Positions 1 through 8,461 are shown, numbered from the stretch's first letter. The stretch: DNA of 64,000 nt from Fen-183 sp036504335 (GCA_036504335.1 DASXVJ010000001.1:186001-250000); one strand, 5' to 3'. Notes: generated by a model from the sequence alone, not told the origin. Translations and numbers: made by a program.

Positions 1-1762
1 CGCGCATCTCGTGAACGAGAAACGCCTCGAGGGCATCTCCGCGATCCGCGACGAGTCCGACCGCGAGGGAATGCGGGTCGTCGTCGACGTCAAGCGCGAC
101 GCCGTCGCGCAGGTCGTCCTGAACCAGATCCTCGCGCTCACGCCGCTGCAGTCGTCGTTCGGGATCATCTTCCTCGCGATCGTGGACGGGCAGCCGCGCG
201 TCCTCCCGCTGAAGGACCTCTTCCGCCACTTCCTCGACCACCGCCGCGCGGTCGTCGTGCGCCGCACGCAGTTCGACCTGCGGAAGGCCGAGGAGCGCGC
301 GCACATTCTCCTCGGCCTTGCCGTCGCGCTCGCGAACCTCGACCGCGTCATCGCGATCATCCGGGGGAGCAAGGACGGGGCGGAGGCGAAAGAACGGCTG
401 TGCGCGGAAGTGGTCGTCGAGAAGGCCGCGCTCGAGAAGTTCCTCGGCGCCACGTCGCTCGAGATCTCGGCGTCCGCGCGCACCGAGGACGGCCTCCTGC
501 GCCTCGACGCGGTCCAGGCGCAGGCGATCCTCGAAATGCGTCTGCAGCGCCTCACGGGGCTCGAGCGGGAGAAGATCCTCGCCGAATACCGCGAGGTCCT
601 CTCCCTCGTGGCCGACCTGAAGGACATCCTCGCGACGCCCGCCCGCGTCGCCGCGATCATCCGCGCCGAGCTTCTCGCCGTGAAGGAGCGCTTCGGGAAC
701 CCGCGCCGCACGGAGATCCAGGCGGAGGCCGGGACGCTCGAGATGGAAGACCTCATCGCCGAGGAAGAAGTCGTCCTCACGATCTCCCGCGGCGGCTACG
801 CGAAGAGAACGCCGCTGTCCGTCTACCGCGCGCAGCGCCGCGGCGGCAAGGGCCGCACGGGCGCCGCGACGGCCGCCGAGGACGTCGTCGAGCACCTCTT
901 CGTCGGCTCGACGCACGACTCCCTCCTGGCCTTCACGAACAAGGGCCGCGTCCACTGGGTCAAGGTCTACGACCTCCCGTCGCTCGCGCCCGCGACGCGA
1001 GGCAAGGCGCTCGTGAACTTCCTCGCCCTCGAGGAGGGCGAGCGCGTCGCCGCGATGGCGACGACGCGCACGTTCCCCGACGACCGCTTCCTGATCTTCG
1101 CGACGCGGAACGGCACCGTGAAGAAGACGGTCCTCTCCGCGTACGGCAACCCGCGCGAGAAGGGAATCATCGCGATCAAGCTCGAGGACGGCGACGAGCT
1201 CCTCTCGGCGCAGATCACGGACGGCACGCGCAAGGTCTTCCTCGGGACCCGCAACGGGATGGGAATCAAGTTCGAAGAGACGGACGTCCGTGCGATGGGC
1301 CGCGACACGACGGGGGTCAAGGGCATCGAGCTGCGCGAGGGCGACGTCCTCGTGGAGATGGACCTCGTCGAGGACTCTTCGACGCTCCTCGCGGTCACCG
1401 AGAAGGGCTACGGCAAGCGGACGGACATCGCGGAGTACCGCCAGCAGGGCCGCGGCGGCACGGGCGTCATCAACGTGAAGGTCACGGAGAAGAACGGCCA
1501 CGTCGTCGGCGTCTCGTCCGTGACGGACACCGACCACCTCCTCCTCATCACGGAGCAGGGGATCCTGATCCGGATCGCGGTCTCGGACGTACGCGAGACC
1601 GGCCGCGCGACGATGGGTGTCAAGCTCATCGACCTGGCGGAGGGCGACCGCGTGGTTGCGGTCGCGAAGCTCGCGGGCGAAGACGTCCCGAACGGCGACG
1701 CCGAGCCTCCGGCCGAGGGTGCGCCGGGCGCCGAAGGCCCGCAAACCGCCTCGACGGGCTAG
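1..1762 (+). CDS. gyrA: DNA gyrase subunit A, C-terminal part (5' end outside window)
   Basis: The reading frame is open from the window edge, so the N-terminal catalytic part is missing. The first residues (VNEKRLEGISAIRDESDR) are the conserved GyrA breakage-reunion core. About 270 codons in, bases 833-853 encode the GyrA box QRRGGKG that opens the C-terminal DNA-wrapping beta-pinwheel. Further degenerate blade repeats follow, for example a QGRGGTG copy near base 1443. The presence of a true GyrA box favours gyrase over topoisomerase IV ParC. The protein ends in an acidic, Pro/Gly-rich tail. The transaldolase-like gene begins 12 bases after the stop codon. Confidence 0.95.
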   Translation, partial: AHLVNEKRLEGISAIRDESDREGMRVVVDVKRDAVAQVVLNQILALTPLQSSFGIIFLAIVDGQPRVLPLKDLFRHFLDHRRAVVVRRTQFDLRKAEERAHILLGLAVALANLDRVIAIIRGSKDGAEAKERLCAEVVVEKAALEKFLGATSLEISASARTEDGLLRLDAVQAQAILEMRLQRLTGLEREKILAEYREVLSLVADLKDILATPARVAAIIRAELLAVKERFGNPRRTEIQAEAGTLEMEDLIAEEEVVLTISRGGYAKRTPLSVYRAQRRGGKGRTGAATAAEDVVEHLFVGSTHDSLLAFTNKGRVHWVKVYDLPSLAPATRGKALVNFLALEEGERVAAMATTRTFPDDRFLIFATRNGTVKKTVLSAYGNPREKGIIAIKLEDGDELLSAQITDGTRKVFLGTRNGMGIKFEETDVRAMGRDTTGVKGIELREGDVLVEMDLVEDSSTLLAVTEKGYGKRTDIAEYRQQGRGGTGVINVKVTEKNGHVVGVSSVTDTDHLLLITEQGILIRIAVSDVRETGRATMGVKLIDLAEGDRVVAVAKLAGEDVPNGDAEPPAEGAPGAEGPQTASTG

Positions 1763-1774
1763 ACTCCGCCCCCC

Positions 1775-2428
1775 ATGCGATTCTTTCTCGACACCGCGGA
1801 CGCCGACGAGGCGCGCCGCGTCCGCGAGTGGGGCCTCCTCGACGGGATCCTCCTCCGGCCCGACGCCGCCGGCGCCTCCGGGCGGGACACCCGCCGCCTG
1901 CTCGCCGATCTCGCCCAGGTCGGCGACGGCCCGGTCGTCGCGACGCTCGCAGCGGGCGACCCGAAGGCGATGTACAAGGAGGCGCGCGAGCTCCACAAGC
2001 ACGGCAAGAACGTCGTCCTGCGCGTGCCGATGACGCGCGAAGGCCTGCGCGTCGTGCGCCTCCTCGGCGACGAGCAGATCGCGACGGACGTCGGCCTCGT
2101 CTACACGGCCTCGCAGGCTCTCCTCGCCGCGCGCGCCGGCAGCGCGTACGTGAGCCCGTCCGTCGGCGAGCTGGACGACGCGGGCCAGATCGGGATGGAC
2201 GTCGTCGAGTCCATCCTGCGCGTGTACGACAACTACGGCCTCGAGACGCAGATCTGCGTGCAGGGGATCCAGAACCCGATCCACGTCCTCGACGCGGCCG
2301 CCCTCGGGGCCGACGTCGCGACGCTGCCGTTCGCCGTCCTCGACAAGCTCTTCGACCATCCGCTCACGGCGAAGGGCGTCGCGCTCCTGCGCGCCCCGGC
2401 GGGCGACGGGCCGCGAAGGATCCACTGA
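1775..2428 (+). CDS. Transaldolase/fructose-6-phosphate aldolase-fold protein lacking the Schiff-base lysine
   Basis: At 217 residues it matches the small transaldolase (FSA/TalC/MipB) class almost end to end: FLDTA at the N-terminus, AYVSPSVG, a DNYG motif, GADVATLPF and the HPLT near the C-terminus. The catalytic positions are altered. The family lysine of VVVKIP reads VVLRVP (Arg83, codon CGC at 2021-2023), and the TTNPT loop reads LLRPD, so the FSA Asn28 position is Arg. Asp6 is kept. Without the lysine it cannot form the usual Schiff base, so I do not call it an active aldolase. A TAGACT box ends 9 bases before the ATG. It overlaps the next gene by one base (TGATG). Confidence 0.8.
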   Translation: MRFFLDTADADEARRVREWGLLDGILLRPDAAGASGRDTRRLLADLAQVGDGPVVATLAAGDPKAMYKEARELHKHGKNVVLRVPMTREGLRVVRLLGDEQIATDVGLVYTASQALLAARAGSAYVSPSVGELDDAGQIGMDVVESILRVYDNYGLETQICVQGIQNPIHVLDAAALGADVATLPFAVLDKLFDHPLTAKGVALLRAPAGDGPRRIH

Positions 2429-2712
2429 TGTCCATCTCCCGCGAGCGCGCCGTGGACCTTTCGCACCGGATGGTCGAGCGTCTCGGCAGGACGCCCGGCG
2501 TCGTCGTCGCGGCCGAGCGCGAGTTCCTCCGGAACCACATCCTCCAGGCGATCCTCGCGTGGGACAAGGAAAACGACCGGATCACGGACGCCGTAAAGGC
2601 GAAGATCGCCGCAAAAGCGCGCCGCGTCGTCGAAGGCACGCGCGAGTGGGACCTCCTCGTCGCCGAGGAGATGGAGCGCGCCTACGCGGCGCTCCTCTCC
2701 CGCGGGGAGTGA
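2428..2712 (+). CDS. DUF507 family protein
   Basis: This 94-residue protein has the DUF507 layout: an N-terminal SRERAVDLSHRMVE helix, a central helix rich in Asp, Glu and Lys, and the family signature EGTREWDLL near the C-terminus. No signal peptide or membrane segment is visible. The ATG overlaps the preceding TGA by one base, so it is probably co-translated with the transaldolase-like gene. DUF507 has no established function that I know of, and none is assigned here. Confidence 0.8.
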   Translation: MSISRERAVDLSHRMVERLGRTPGVVVAAEREFLRNHILQAILAWDKENDRITDAVKAKIAAKARRVVEGTREWDLLVAEEMERAYAALLSRGE

Positions 2713-2738
2713 CGCTGGCCGGGCCGCGCCTCCTTTTG

Positions 2739-2791
2739 GTTGGTCCACGGTGACGGCCGGTTTGACGTTGGTCTAGGCCAAGCCCTAACGT
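2739..2791 (+). promoter_or_regulatory. Promoter of pdxR with direct-repeat operator candidate
   Basis: A sigma-70-type promoter is visible: TTGACG at 2762-2767, an 18-base spacer and TAACGT at 2786-2791. The ATG at 2799 starts only 7 bases beyond the -10 box, so the transcript may be leaderless. Two direct repeats GTTGGTC[CT]A lie at 2739-2747 and 2767-2775, 28 bases apart, the second overlapping the -35/spacer. The second also sits in a TTGG-N6-CCAA palindrome (2768-2781). MocR-type regulators usually bind paired direct repeats, so this is a candidate PdxR autoregulatory site. Confidence 0.6.
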
Positions 2792-2798
2792 ATCGGGC

Positions 2799-4322
2799 AT
2801 GGCGACGACGTCGGAAGGGCCCGCGAACGCGGCGGCGCGGGTCCCGCTCTACCGGACCATCGCGGACGCGGTCATCCGCGACATCCGCCGGGGCAGGCAC
2901 CTCGAGGGCGAGCGCCTCCCCGCGTCCCGCGACCTCGCGCGGGTGCTCGAAGTCAACCGTGCGACCGTCCATCAGGCGCTCCAGGTCCTCAAGCGCGAGG
3001 GCTGGATCGAGACGAACAAGGGCGGCGGAACGCGCGTCGTGCGGCGCTCCAGCGCGGCTCCCGTCCTCGGACCCGCGCCCGCCTGGGACCGCATCGCGTC
3101 GTCGCTCCTCCTCCGGATCGTCGCGGAGCCGCCCGCGGCCGAACCGGTTTCCTCCCCGTTCGACCTCTCGCGCCTCGCGCCCGACGAGCGCGACTTTCCG
3201 GCCGCAGCGTTCGCCGCGCTCCTCGCCGAGGTTGCCCGCGACGGAGCGCTCCTCGCGTACGGCTCGCCGTTCGGCTACCGGCCGCTGCGCGAGACGCTGG
3301 CCGAACGCCTGTCGCGCCGGGGAATCGCGGCCGACCCGGACGCCCTCCTCATCGTGAACGGCGCGCAGCAGGGCCTGGACCTCATCACGCGCGCGCTCGT
3401 CGACCCGGGCGACGCCGTCGCCGTCGAGAGCCCGAGCTACTCGGGCGCGCTCTCGCTCCTGCGCGCGCATCGCGCCCGCCTCGTCGGCATCCCGCTCGAC
3501 GAGGAAGGGATGGAGACGGCCGCCTTCGAGCGCGCCCTCGCGGAGCGGCCGAAGTTCGTCTACGCGATCCCGGACTTCCACAACCCCACGGGCCTCCTCG
3601 CGTCGGCGCGGCGCCGGGCCGAGATCGCGGGCCGCGCGGCCGCCGCGGGGATCCTCCTCGTCGAGGACGCGTTCGACGCGGACCTTCTCGTCGAGGGCGA
3701 GCTGCCGCCGCCGCTCGCCGCCCTCGCGCCGGACCACGTGATTCACCTCGGGACGATCAGCAAGGCGCTCTTCCCGGGCGTGCGCGTGGGCTGGATCGCG
3801 GGCCCGAAGGAATTCGTCCACCGGCTCGCGGCGCTCAAACGCGTCGGCGAGCTCACGTCTCCGCCCCTCCTGCAGGCCGCGCTGAACCTGTTCCTGACGC
3901 GCGGCGACTACGAGCGACATCTCGCGCGGACGCGCGTGAGGCTCAAGAGGCGCCTCGCGCTCGCCCACCGGACGGTCCTGAACCGCTTCCCGATCGGCAC
4001 GGCCGTCGAGCGCCCCGCCGGCGGGTGGGTCCTCTGGGTGCGCCTGCCCGAGGGCGTGTCCGGGCGGGCGCTCGTGGCCGCCGCGCGCGAGCAGGGCGTC
4101 CTCCTGTCGGCCGGCGCCGATTTCCTGCCCGACCAGTCCGACGTTTCCGCCGTCCGCGTGTCCGTGGCGCGCGGCACGACCGCCGAGCTCGAGAAGGCCC
4201 TCGAGATCGCGGGCGCCGCGGCGCGCGACCTCGCCCGCCAGGCCGCGCGGCAGAAGAAGGGCCGCGCGAAGTCCGCGCGGGACGCGAGCGACGCCCAGGA
4301 AGCGGCCCTCATCCAGATCTGA
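2799..4322 (+). CDS. pdxR: MocR/PdxR-type GntR regulator with aminotransferase-like domain
   Basis: A GntR winged helix (about residues 15-85: LYRTIADAVIRDI, LPASRDLARVLEVNRATVHQAL, GGGT) is followed by a fold-type I aminotransferase-like domain to about residue 470. That domain carries DFHNPTG and the PLP-lysine context GTISKALFPGVRVGW. The 507-residue length is typical of MocR regulators. The next two genes, pdxS and pdxT, make pyridoxal 5'-phosphate, so I infer a PdxR that senses PLP. Known pdxR genes are usually divergent from pdxST, whereas here all three run in the same direction with a 17-base gap. The C-terminus ends in a basic, Ala-rich tail of no obvious function. Confidence 0.85.
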   Translation: MATTSEGPANAAARVPLYRTIADAVIRDIRRGRHLEGERLPASRDLARVLEVNRATVHQALQVLKREGWIETNKGGGTRVVRRSSAAPVLGPAPAWDRIASSLLLRIVAEPPAAEPVSSPFDLSRLAPDERDFPAAAFAALLAEVARDGALLAYGSPFGYRPLRETLAERLSRRGIAADPDALLIVNGAQQGLDLITRALVDPGDAVAVESPSYSGALSLLRAHRARLVGIPLDEEGMETAAFERALAERPKFVYAIPDFHNPTGLLASARRRAEIAGRAAAAGILLVEDAFDADLLVEGELPPPLAALAPDHVIHLGTISKALFPGVRVGWIAGPKEFVHRLAALKRVGELTSPPLLQAALNLFLTRGDYERHLARTRVRLKRRLALAHRTVLNRFPIGTAVERPAGGWVLWVRLPEGVSGRALVAAAREQGVLLSAGADFLPDQSDVSAVRVSVARGTTAELEKALEIAGAAARDLARQAARQKKGRAKSARDASDAQEAALIQI

Positions 4323-4339
4323 AGACGAAAGGAACTCCG

Positions 4340-5248
4340 ATGACCACTCCCGTGTTCTCGTCCCCGTTCTCCTCCGACGCCTTCCGCGTCAAGGTCGGCC
4401 TCGCAGAGATGCTCAAGGGCGGCGTCATCATGGACGTCGTGAACGCCGAGCAAGCGAAGATCGCCGAAGACGCCGGCGCGGCCGCCGTGATGGCGCTCGA
4501 GCGCGTCCCCGCCGACATCCGGCGCGACGGCGGCGTGGCCCGCATGTCGCCCGTCTCGAAGATCCGCGAGATCGAGGCCGCCGTCTCGATCCCCGTCATG
4601 GCGAAGTGCCGCATCGGCCACCTCGCGGAGGCGCGCATCCTCGAGGCGCTCGGCGTGGATTTCATCGACGAGTCCGAGGTCCTCACGCCCGCCGACGAGG
4701 AGAACCACGTTTACAAGCACGACTACAAGGTCCCGTTCGTGTGCGGGTGCCGGAATCTCGGCGAGGCGCTGCGCCGCATCGGCGAGGGCGCCGCGATGAT
4801 CCGCACGAAGGGCGAGGCGGGCACGGGCGACATCGTCCACGCCGTCAAGCACCTGCGGGAAGTCACGCGCCAGATGAAGGCGCTGACCCTCCTCACGAAG
4901 GACGAGTGGATGACGGCCGCCAAGAACCTCCAGGCGCCGTTCGACCTCGTCGTGTGGGTCGCGCAGCACGGCCGGCTTCCGGTGCCGAACTTCGCGGCCG
5001 GCGGCATCGCGACGCCCGCCGACGCGGCGCTCTGCCGGATGCTCGGCGCCGAGGCGGTCTTCGTCGGCTCGGGAATCTTCAAGTCCGAAGACCCCGCCAG
5101 GCGCGCCCGCGCGATCGTCGAGGCCACGACGCACTTCGAGGACGCCGACCGCGTCGCGAAGGCGTCCGAAGCCCTCGGCGAGGGGATGAAGGGCATCGAG
5201 GCGGCGAAGCTCCCCGAGGCCGAGCAGCTCCAGACCCGCGGCTGGTAA
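4340..5248 (+). CDS. pdxS: Pyridoxal 5'-phosphate synthase subunit PdxS
   Basis: PdxS makes PLP from ribose 5-phosphate, glyceraldehyde 3-phosphate and ammonia delivered by PdxT. The 302-residue protein shows the family motifs throughout: IMDVVNAEQAKIAEDAGA (Asp32), VMAKCRIGH with the catalytic Lys89, IDESEVLTPADE, IRTKGEAGTG and NFAAGGIATPADAA. The ATG is preceded at a good distance by AAAGGA (4328-4333). The preceding pdxR ends 17 bases upstream and pdxT starts 4 bases after the stop, so the three genes form one operon. Confidence 0.97.
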   Translation: MTTPVFSSPFSSDAFRVKVGLAEMLKGGVIMDVVNAEQAKIAEDAGAAAVMALERVPADIRRDGGVARMSPVSKIREIEAAVSIPVMAKCRIGHLAEARILEALGVDFIDESEVLTPADEENHVYKHDYKVPFVCGCRNLGEALRRIGEGAAMIRTKGEAGTGDIVHAVKHLREVTRQMKALTLLTKDEWMTAAKNLQAPFDLVVWVAQHGRLPVPNFAAGGIATPADAALCRMLGAEAVFVGSGIFKSEDPARRARAIVEATTHFEDADRVAKASEALGEGMKGIEAAKLPEAEQLQTRGW

Positions 5249-5252
5249 ACCC

Positions 5253-5840
5253 GTGATCGGCGTTCTCGCCCTCCAGGGCGACTTCGAGGCGCACCTCGCG
5301 GCCCTCGGCCGCGCGGGCGTCGCCGCACGCGCCGTGCGCACGGCGGCGGGAATCCTCGAGTCGACCGGCCTCGTGATCCCGGGGGGAGAGTCGACGACGT
5401 TCCGCACGCTCATGGAAGGCACGGGAATCGAGGCTGCGATCCGCGAGCTCGCGCGACGGGGCGACCCGGTTCTCGGGACGTGCGCGGGCGCGATCCTCCT
5501 CGCGGACACCGTCACCAACCCCGAAGGCGCGGGCCTCGGCCTCCTGGCGGTGACGGTCGCGCGGAACGCGTACGGGCGCCAGCTGGATTCGACCGTCCTC
5601 AGGCTCACGGACGTGGACCCCGCGGTGCTCGGCCCCGCGCCGCTCGAGGCCGTGTTCATCCGCGCGCCGAAGATCACGGCCGCGGGGGCCGGCGTCGAGA
5701 GCCTCGCCCGGCGCGACGGCGCCCCCGTCCTCGTCCGCAAGGACAACGTCGTGGCCGCGACGTTCCACCCGGAGCTCACCGACGACCGCCGCGTCTTCGA
5801 CCTCTTCCTCGCCGCCCGCATGAGAAAATCCGCGCCATGA
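5253..5840 (+). CDS. pdxT: Pyridoxal 5'-phosphate synthase glutaminase subunit PdxT
   Basis: PdxT is the class I glutaminase that feeds ammonia to PdxS. The 195-residue protein has the expected GVLALQGDF start, the PGGEST loop (residues 43-48), the nucleophile Cys77 in GTCAGA, and the His172/Glu174 pair in FHPEL. It uses a GTG start 4 bases after the pdxS stop. Its own stop overlaps the start of the next gene as ATGA. The complete triad indicates an active glutaminase. Confidence 0.95.
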   Translation: MIGVLALQGDFEAHLAALGRAGVAARAVRTAAGILESTGLVIPGGESTTFRTLMEGTGIEAAIRELARRGDPVLGTCAGAILLADTVTNPEGAGLGLLAVTVARNAYGRQLDSTVLRLTDVDPAVLGPAPLEAVFIRAPKITAAGAGVESLARRDGAPVLVRKDNVVAATFHPELTDDRRVFDLFLAARMRKSAP

Positions 5841-6625
5841 GCTCCGAATTCTCCGCCGTCACGATCGACCGGCCGACCGATGTCTTCGTCGAGGACCGGG
5901 GCGCCGTCCGCATCCTCTCGCTCTCGCGCGGGAAGGCGAACGCGCTCTCGACGGAGTTCGCGCACGCCCTCCACAACGCCGCCCTCGCCGCGCAGGAAGA
6001 CCCGGCCGTCCGCGGGGTCGTCCTGACGTCCACGAACCCGAAGATCTTCTCGGCGGGCTTCGATCTTCGGAAGCTCGCGCACGCGACGGACGAGGAGTTC
6101 GCGCGGTTCGTCCGCGTCTTCGACTCGCTGTTCTTCGACCTCTTTCTCCTCGGCAAGCCGCTCGTCGTCGCGCTCACGGGCCACGCGATCGCGGGCGGAG
6201 CGCTCCTCGCCTCGACGGCCGACTTCCGGCTCGCGGCGGAGGGACCGGGCACGATCGGTCTCCCCGAGGTCACGCTCGGGATCCACGTCCCGCGGCATTA
6301 CCTCGAGGCGATGCGGACGACCGTGGGGGAGCAGGCGCTCACGCACTGGGCGCTCCTCGGCGAGACGATGCCGTTCGCCGAGGCGCGGACGCTCGGCGCG
6401 ATCGACCGGATCGTCCCGGCGGACCGCCTCATCGAGGAGGCCGTCCGCTTCGCCGAGCGCCTCGGCGCCGCGCCGAGCGAGGTGTACGCCGCGATCAAGC
6501 GTGACCTGCGCGGGTCGGCGCACGAGCGCGCGCTGGACATCCAGCCCGACGCGCGCAAGGCCTTCGTCGAGTCTTGGTTCTCCGGGACGGGCCAGCGAGG
6601 CCTCGCGCGCGCCCTGGCCCGTTGA
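5837..6625 (+). CDS. Enoyl-CoA hydratase/isomerase family protein
   Basis: A crotonase-fold protein of 262 residues, a normal length for the family. The CoA-binding and oxyanion-hole regions are recognisable as KIFSAGFDLRKLA and GHAIAGGALLASTADFRLA, followed by IGLPEVTLGI. The glutamates that act in classical enoyl-CoA hydratase are not all obvious, so substrate and exact reaction cannot be set. It overlaps pdxT by four bases (ATGA), which means it is translated from the vitamin B6 transcript, although no functional link to PLP synthesis is known. Confidence 0.85.
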   Translation: MSSEFSAVTIDRPTDVFVEDRGAVRILSLSRGKANALSTEFAHALHNAALAAQEDPAVRGVVLTSTNPKIFSAGFDLRKLAHATDEEFARFVRVFDSLFFDLFLLGKPLVVALTGHAIAGGALLASTADFRLAAEGPGTIGLPEVTLGIHVPRHYLEAMRTTVGEQALTHWALLGETMPFAEARTLGAIDRIVPADRLIEEAVRFAERLGAAPSEVYAAIKRDLRGSAHERALDIQPDARKAFVESWFSGTGQRGLARALAR

Positions 6626-6641
6626 AGGCGCCGGAGGCGGT

Positions 6642-7703
6642 GTGACGTCCGCGGCCGCGCGCGCGTGGCTCGAGGCGCTCGGCCTCGAGCCCAGGCTGCC
6701 CGACACGCGCTTCCTCGAGGACCTTTTCCACGTCTTCCAGCGGCGCGTCGCGTGCGAGACGCTCACGCGCCCCGCGGGCGAGGCGGCGGCTTTCGACGCC
6801 GAGGCGTTCGCGGCGGAGTGGACGGAGGAGGAACGCGGGCTGACGGGCGAGGAGCGCGCGAAGGCGTTCGCGTGGCTCGCGGGGGAGGTCGGGTTCGACG
6901 TCACGCCGGAGGAGTCTCTTTGCTCCCGCCCCTGGGCCGGGGCGGAGCGCGACGAGGCTCCTCGCGGCAACGGCCCGGCTGGTTTTTCTCTGAAGGTGAA
7001 TGGGCCCGAAGCGCATCGGGCCGTCATCGCGCGCGTGGAGGGCCGGCGCTTCCTCGCGGATGCGGGCTTTCCAATGCCCGTTCTGCTCCCTCTTCAATTG
7101 CCTTCTAAAGAAATCCCCTCTTCCTTCGGCACGTTAAGCGTTGCGTCTGTCGTTGTCGGCGGCGGCTTTCGCGTTTCGTGCGACGCCCGCGGCGAGGTCG
7201 CGGAACTGCTCCGTCTCGGCACGCGGGCGGAGGCGCGCGCCGGCGGGGCGCGCGCCCCCGCCGCCCCCTTCGCTCTCCGCGTCCTCGACGACCGCGTCCT
7301 GCACTGGGAGGACGGCGTGATGACGATCCTCGACGCCTGGAGCGTGCTGCGCTATCCGCTCGCCGCAGCGGAGCGCGCCGCCTTCGAGTCCCTCTTCGCG
7401 CTGAACCTCGAAGGCGTCGAGCTGCCCGCCGGTCCCGCGGCCGCGCTCGAGCCCGCGCTGACGGTCTTCCACGCGGTGCCGCTCCCGCCGGAGGACGTGC
7501 GGCGGGGGCTCGCGCGCGCCGCGCGGCCGGCCTCGGATCTCGTCGCGCCTCCGGAGGCGTTCATCGAGGCGGTCCCGGGCGGGTCGCGCGTTGCGCGGAG
7601 CGCGCGATTCCTCGCGCCGGTGCCGGCCGCGGGGCCGGGCGAGTCCGTGCGGAAGACGCTCGTCTTCCACCTCGCCATGGACCTCCTCGGGCTCGGGGCC
7701 TAG
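6642..7703 (+). CDS. Arylamine N-acetyltransferase-like protein without the catalytic cysteine
   Basis: From the GTG at 6642 the protein has 353 residues. Its first half follows the NAT fold: an RRVACETL segment where NATs have PFENL, ERGLTGEERAKAFAWLAGEVGFDV where NATs have the RGGxCFE helix and GFxV, then HRAVI...GRRFLADAGFP matching the catalytic His and Asp region. His125 and Asp140 are 15 residues apart, as in Salmonella NAT (His107/Asp122). The position of the nucleophilic Cys falls on Gly69, so acetyl transfer is unlikely. The C-terminal 150 residues are unassigned. A patch at about 7065-7150 is clearly AT-richer than its surroundings. It ends on a CTAG shared with the convergent gene. 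Confidence 0.6.
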   Translation: MTSAAARAWLEALGLEPRLPDTRFLEDLFHVFQRRVACETLTRPAGEAAAFDAEAFAAEWTEEERGLTGEERAKAFAWLAGEVGFDVTPEESLCSRPWAGAERDEAPRGNGPAGFSLKVNGPEAHRAVIARVEGRRFLADAGFPMPVLLPLQLPSKEIPSSFGTLSVASVVVGGGFRVSCDARGEVAELLRLGTRAEARAGGARAPAAPFALRVLDDRVLHWEDGVMTILDAWSVLRYPLAAAERAAFESLFALNLEGVELPAGPAAALEPALTVFHAVPLPPEDVRRGLARAARPASDLVAPPEAFIEAVPGGSRVARSARFLAPVPAAGPGESVRKTLVFHLAMDLLGLGA

Positions 7704-8461
7704 AACTCGAGGTCGTCGCCGTCCGCGAGGACGACGAGGCGGGAGTCTCCGATCGCGGCGATCTCGGCGGAGAGCCGATCGAGGGCGGGCGGCTTCATGT
7801 GGTACAGGTAGACGGGGACGTCCTTCGGAAACTTCGCCATCTCGGCGCGCAGCGTCGTCGGCGTCAGGTGGCAGGAGACGGTCGCGATCGGCTGCATGTC
7901 GCTCGGAAACGAGCACTCGACGAACAGAGCCTTGAGGTTCGGCGTGCGGCGCGCCGTGGACCAGATCGCGTCGGTCGGGCCGGTGTCTCCCGAGAAGACG
8001 ACGGCGGCCCGCTCGTCCGCGAGGACGTAGCCGTACGTCGGGACGACGTGAGACACCTTCACGGCGATCGCGTTGAGGCCGTCGGCGGAGAACGGCGCTC
8101 CGACCGGGACGGCCCGAAACGTGACGCTCGGGCCGGCCTGGCCCTCGATGCGCGAAAAATCCGGCCACAGTGCGTCGTTGAAGAGGTGCGTCCGGAGGGC
8201 GTCGAGGACGTCGTCGGGCGCGAGGATCTCGAGCGGCCCGCGCGTTCGCCCGAACACGTTCTCGACGAGAAACGGAAGCGACGCGACGTGGTCCATGTGC
8301 GAGTGCGTGACGAGAACGGCGCGCACGCGCTCCTGCTCCTCGAGCGACAGCGCGTCCGTGACGGCGCCCGCGTCCAGGCACAGCGCGTCGTTCAGGAGGA
8401 AGGACGTCTGGCGGTGTCGGGGCGTGGAGCCGCCGTGGGCTCCGAGAACGCGAATTCGCAC
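7700..8461 (-). CDS. Metallo-beta-lactamase-fold hydrolase, class II cyclic-nucleotide phosphodiesterase-like
   Basis: The protein begins IRVLGAHGGSTPRHRQTSFLLND, then LLDAG-type CLDAG, the metal motif THSHMDH, ALWPDFS, VSHVVPTYGYVL, FSGDTGPTD and VECSFP. This order matches class II (PDE1/CpdP) phosphodiesterases, which hydrolyse cAMP with two zinc ions, including the family-typical FN..LWPDF segment. The GTG at 8461 gives the family-like N-terminus (253 residues). A GTG at 8518, three bases after the upstream stop, would add 19 unconserved residues. A CATAAT box lies 9 bases before the 8461 start. The end shares CTAG with the gene on the other strand. Confidence 0.75.
   Translation of the reverse strand: MRIRVLGAHGGSTPRHRQTSFLLNDALCLDAGAVTDALSLEEQERVRAVLVTHSHMDHVASLPFLVENVFGRTRGPLEILAPDDVLDALRTHLFNDALWPDFSRIEGQAGPSVTFRAVPVGAPFSADGLNAIAVKVSHVVPTYGYVLADERAAVVFSGDTGPTDAIWSTARRTPNLKALFVECSFPSDMQPIATVSCHLTPTTLRAEMAKFPKDVPVYLYHMKPPALDRLSAEIAAIGDSRLVVLADGDDLEF

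Noticed and set aside
2682..3968. Long minus-strand open frame opposite pdxR, and similar long antisense frames elsewhere (for example 7178-11590 plus, 13838-16024 minus)
   Set aside because: These are shadows of GC-rich genes: composition is almost all Arg, Gly, Pro and Ala with no family motif, and the opposite strand holds a clear protein.
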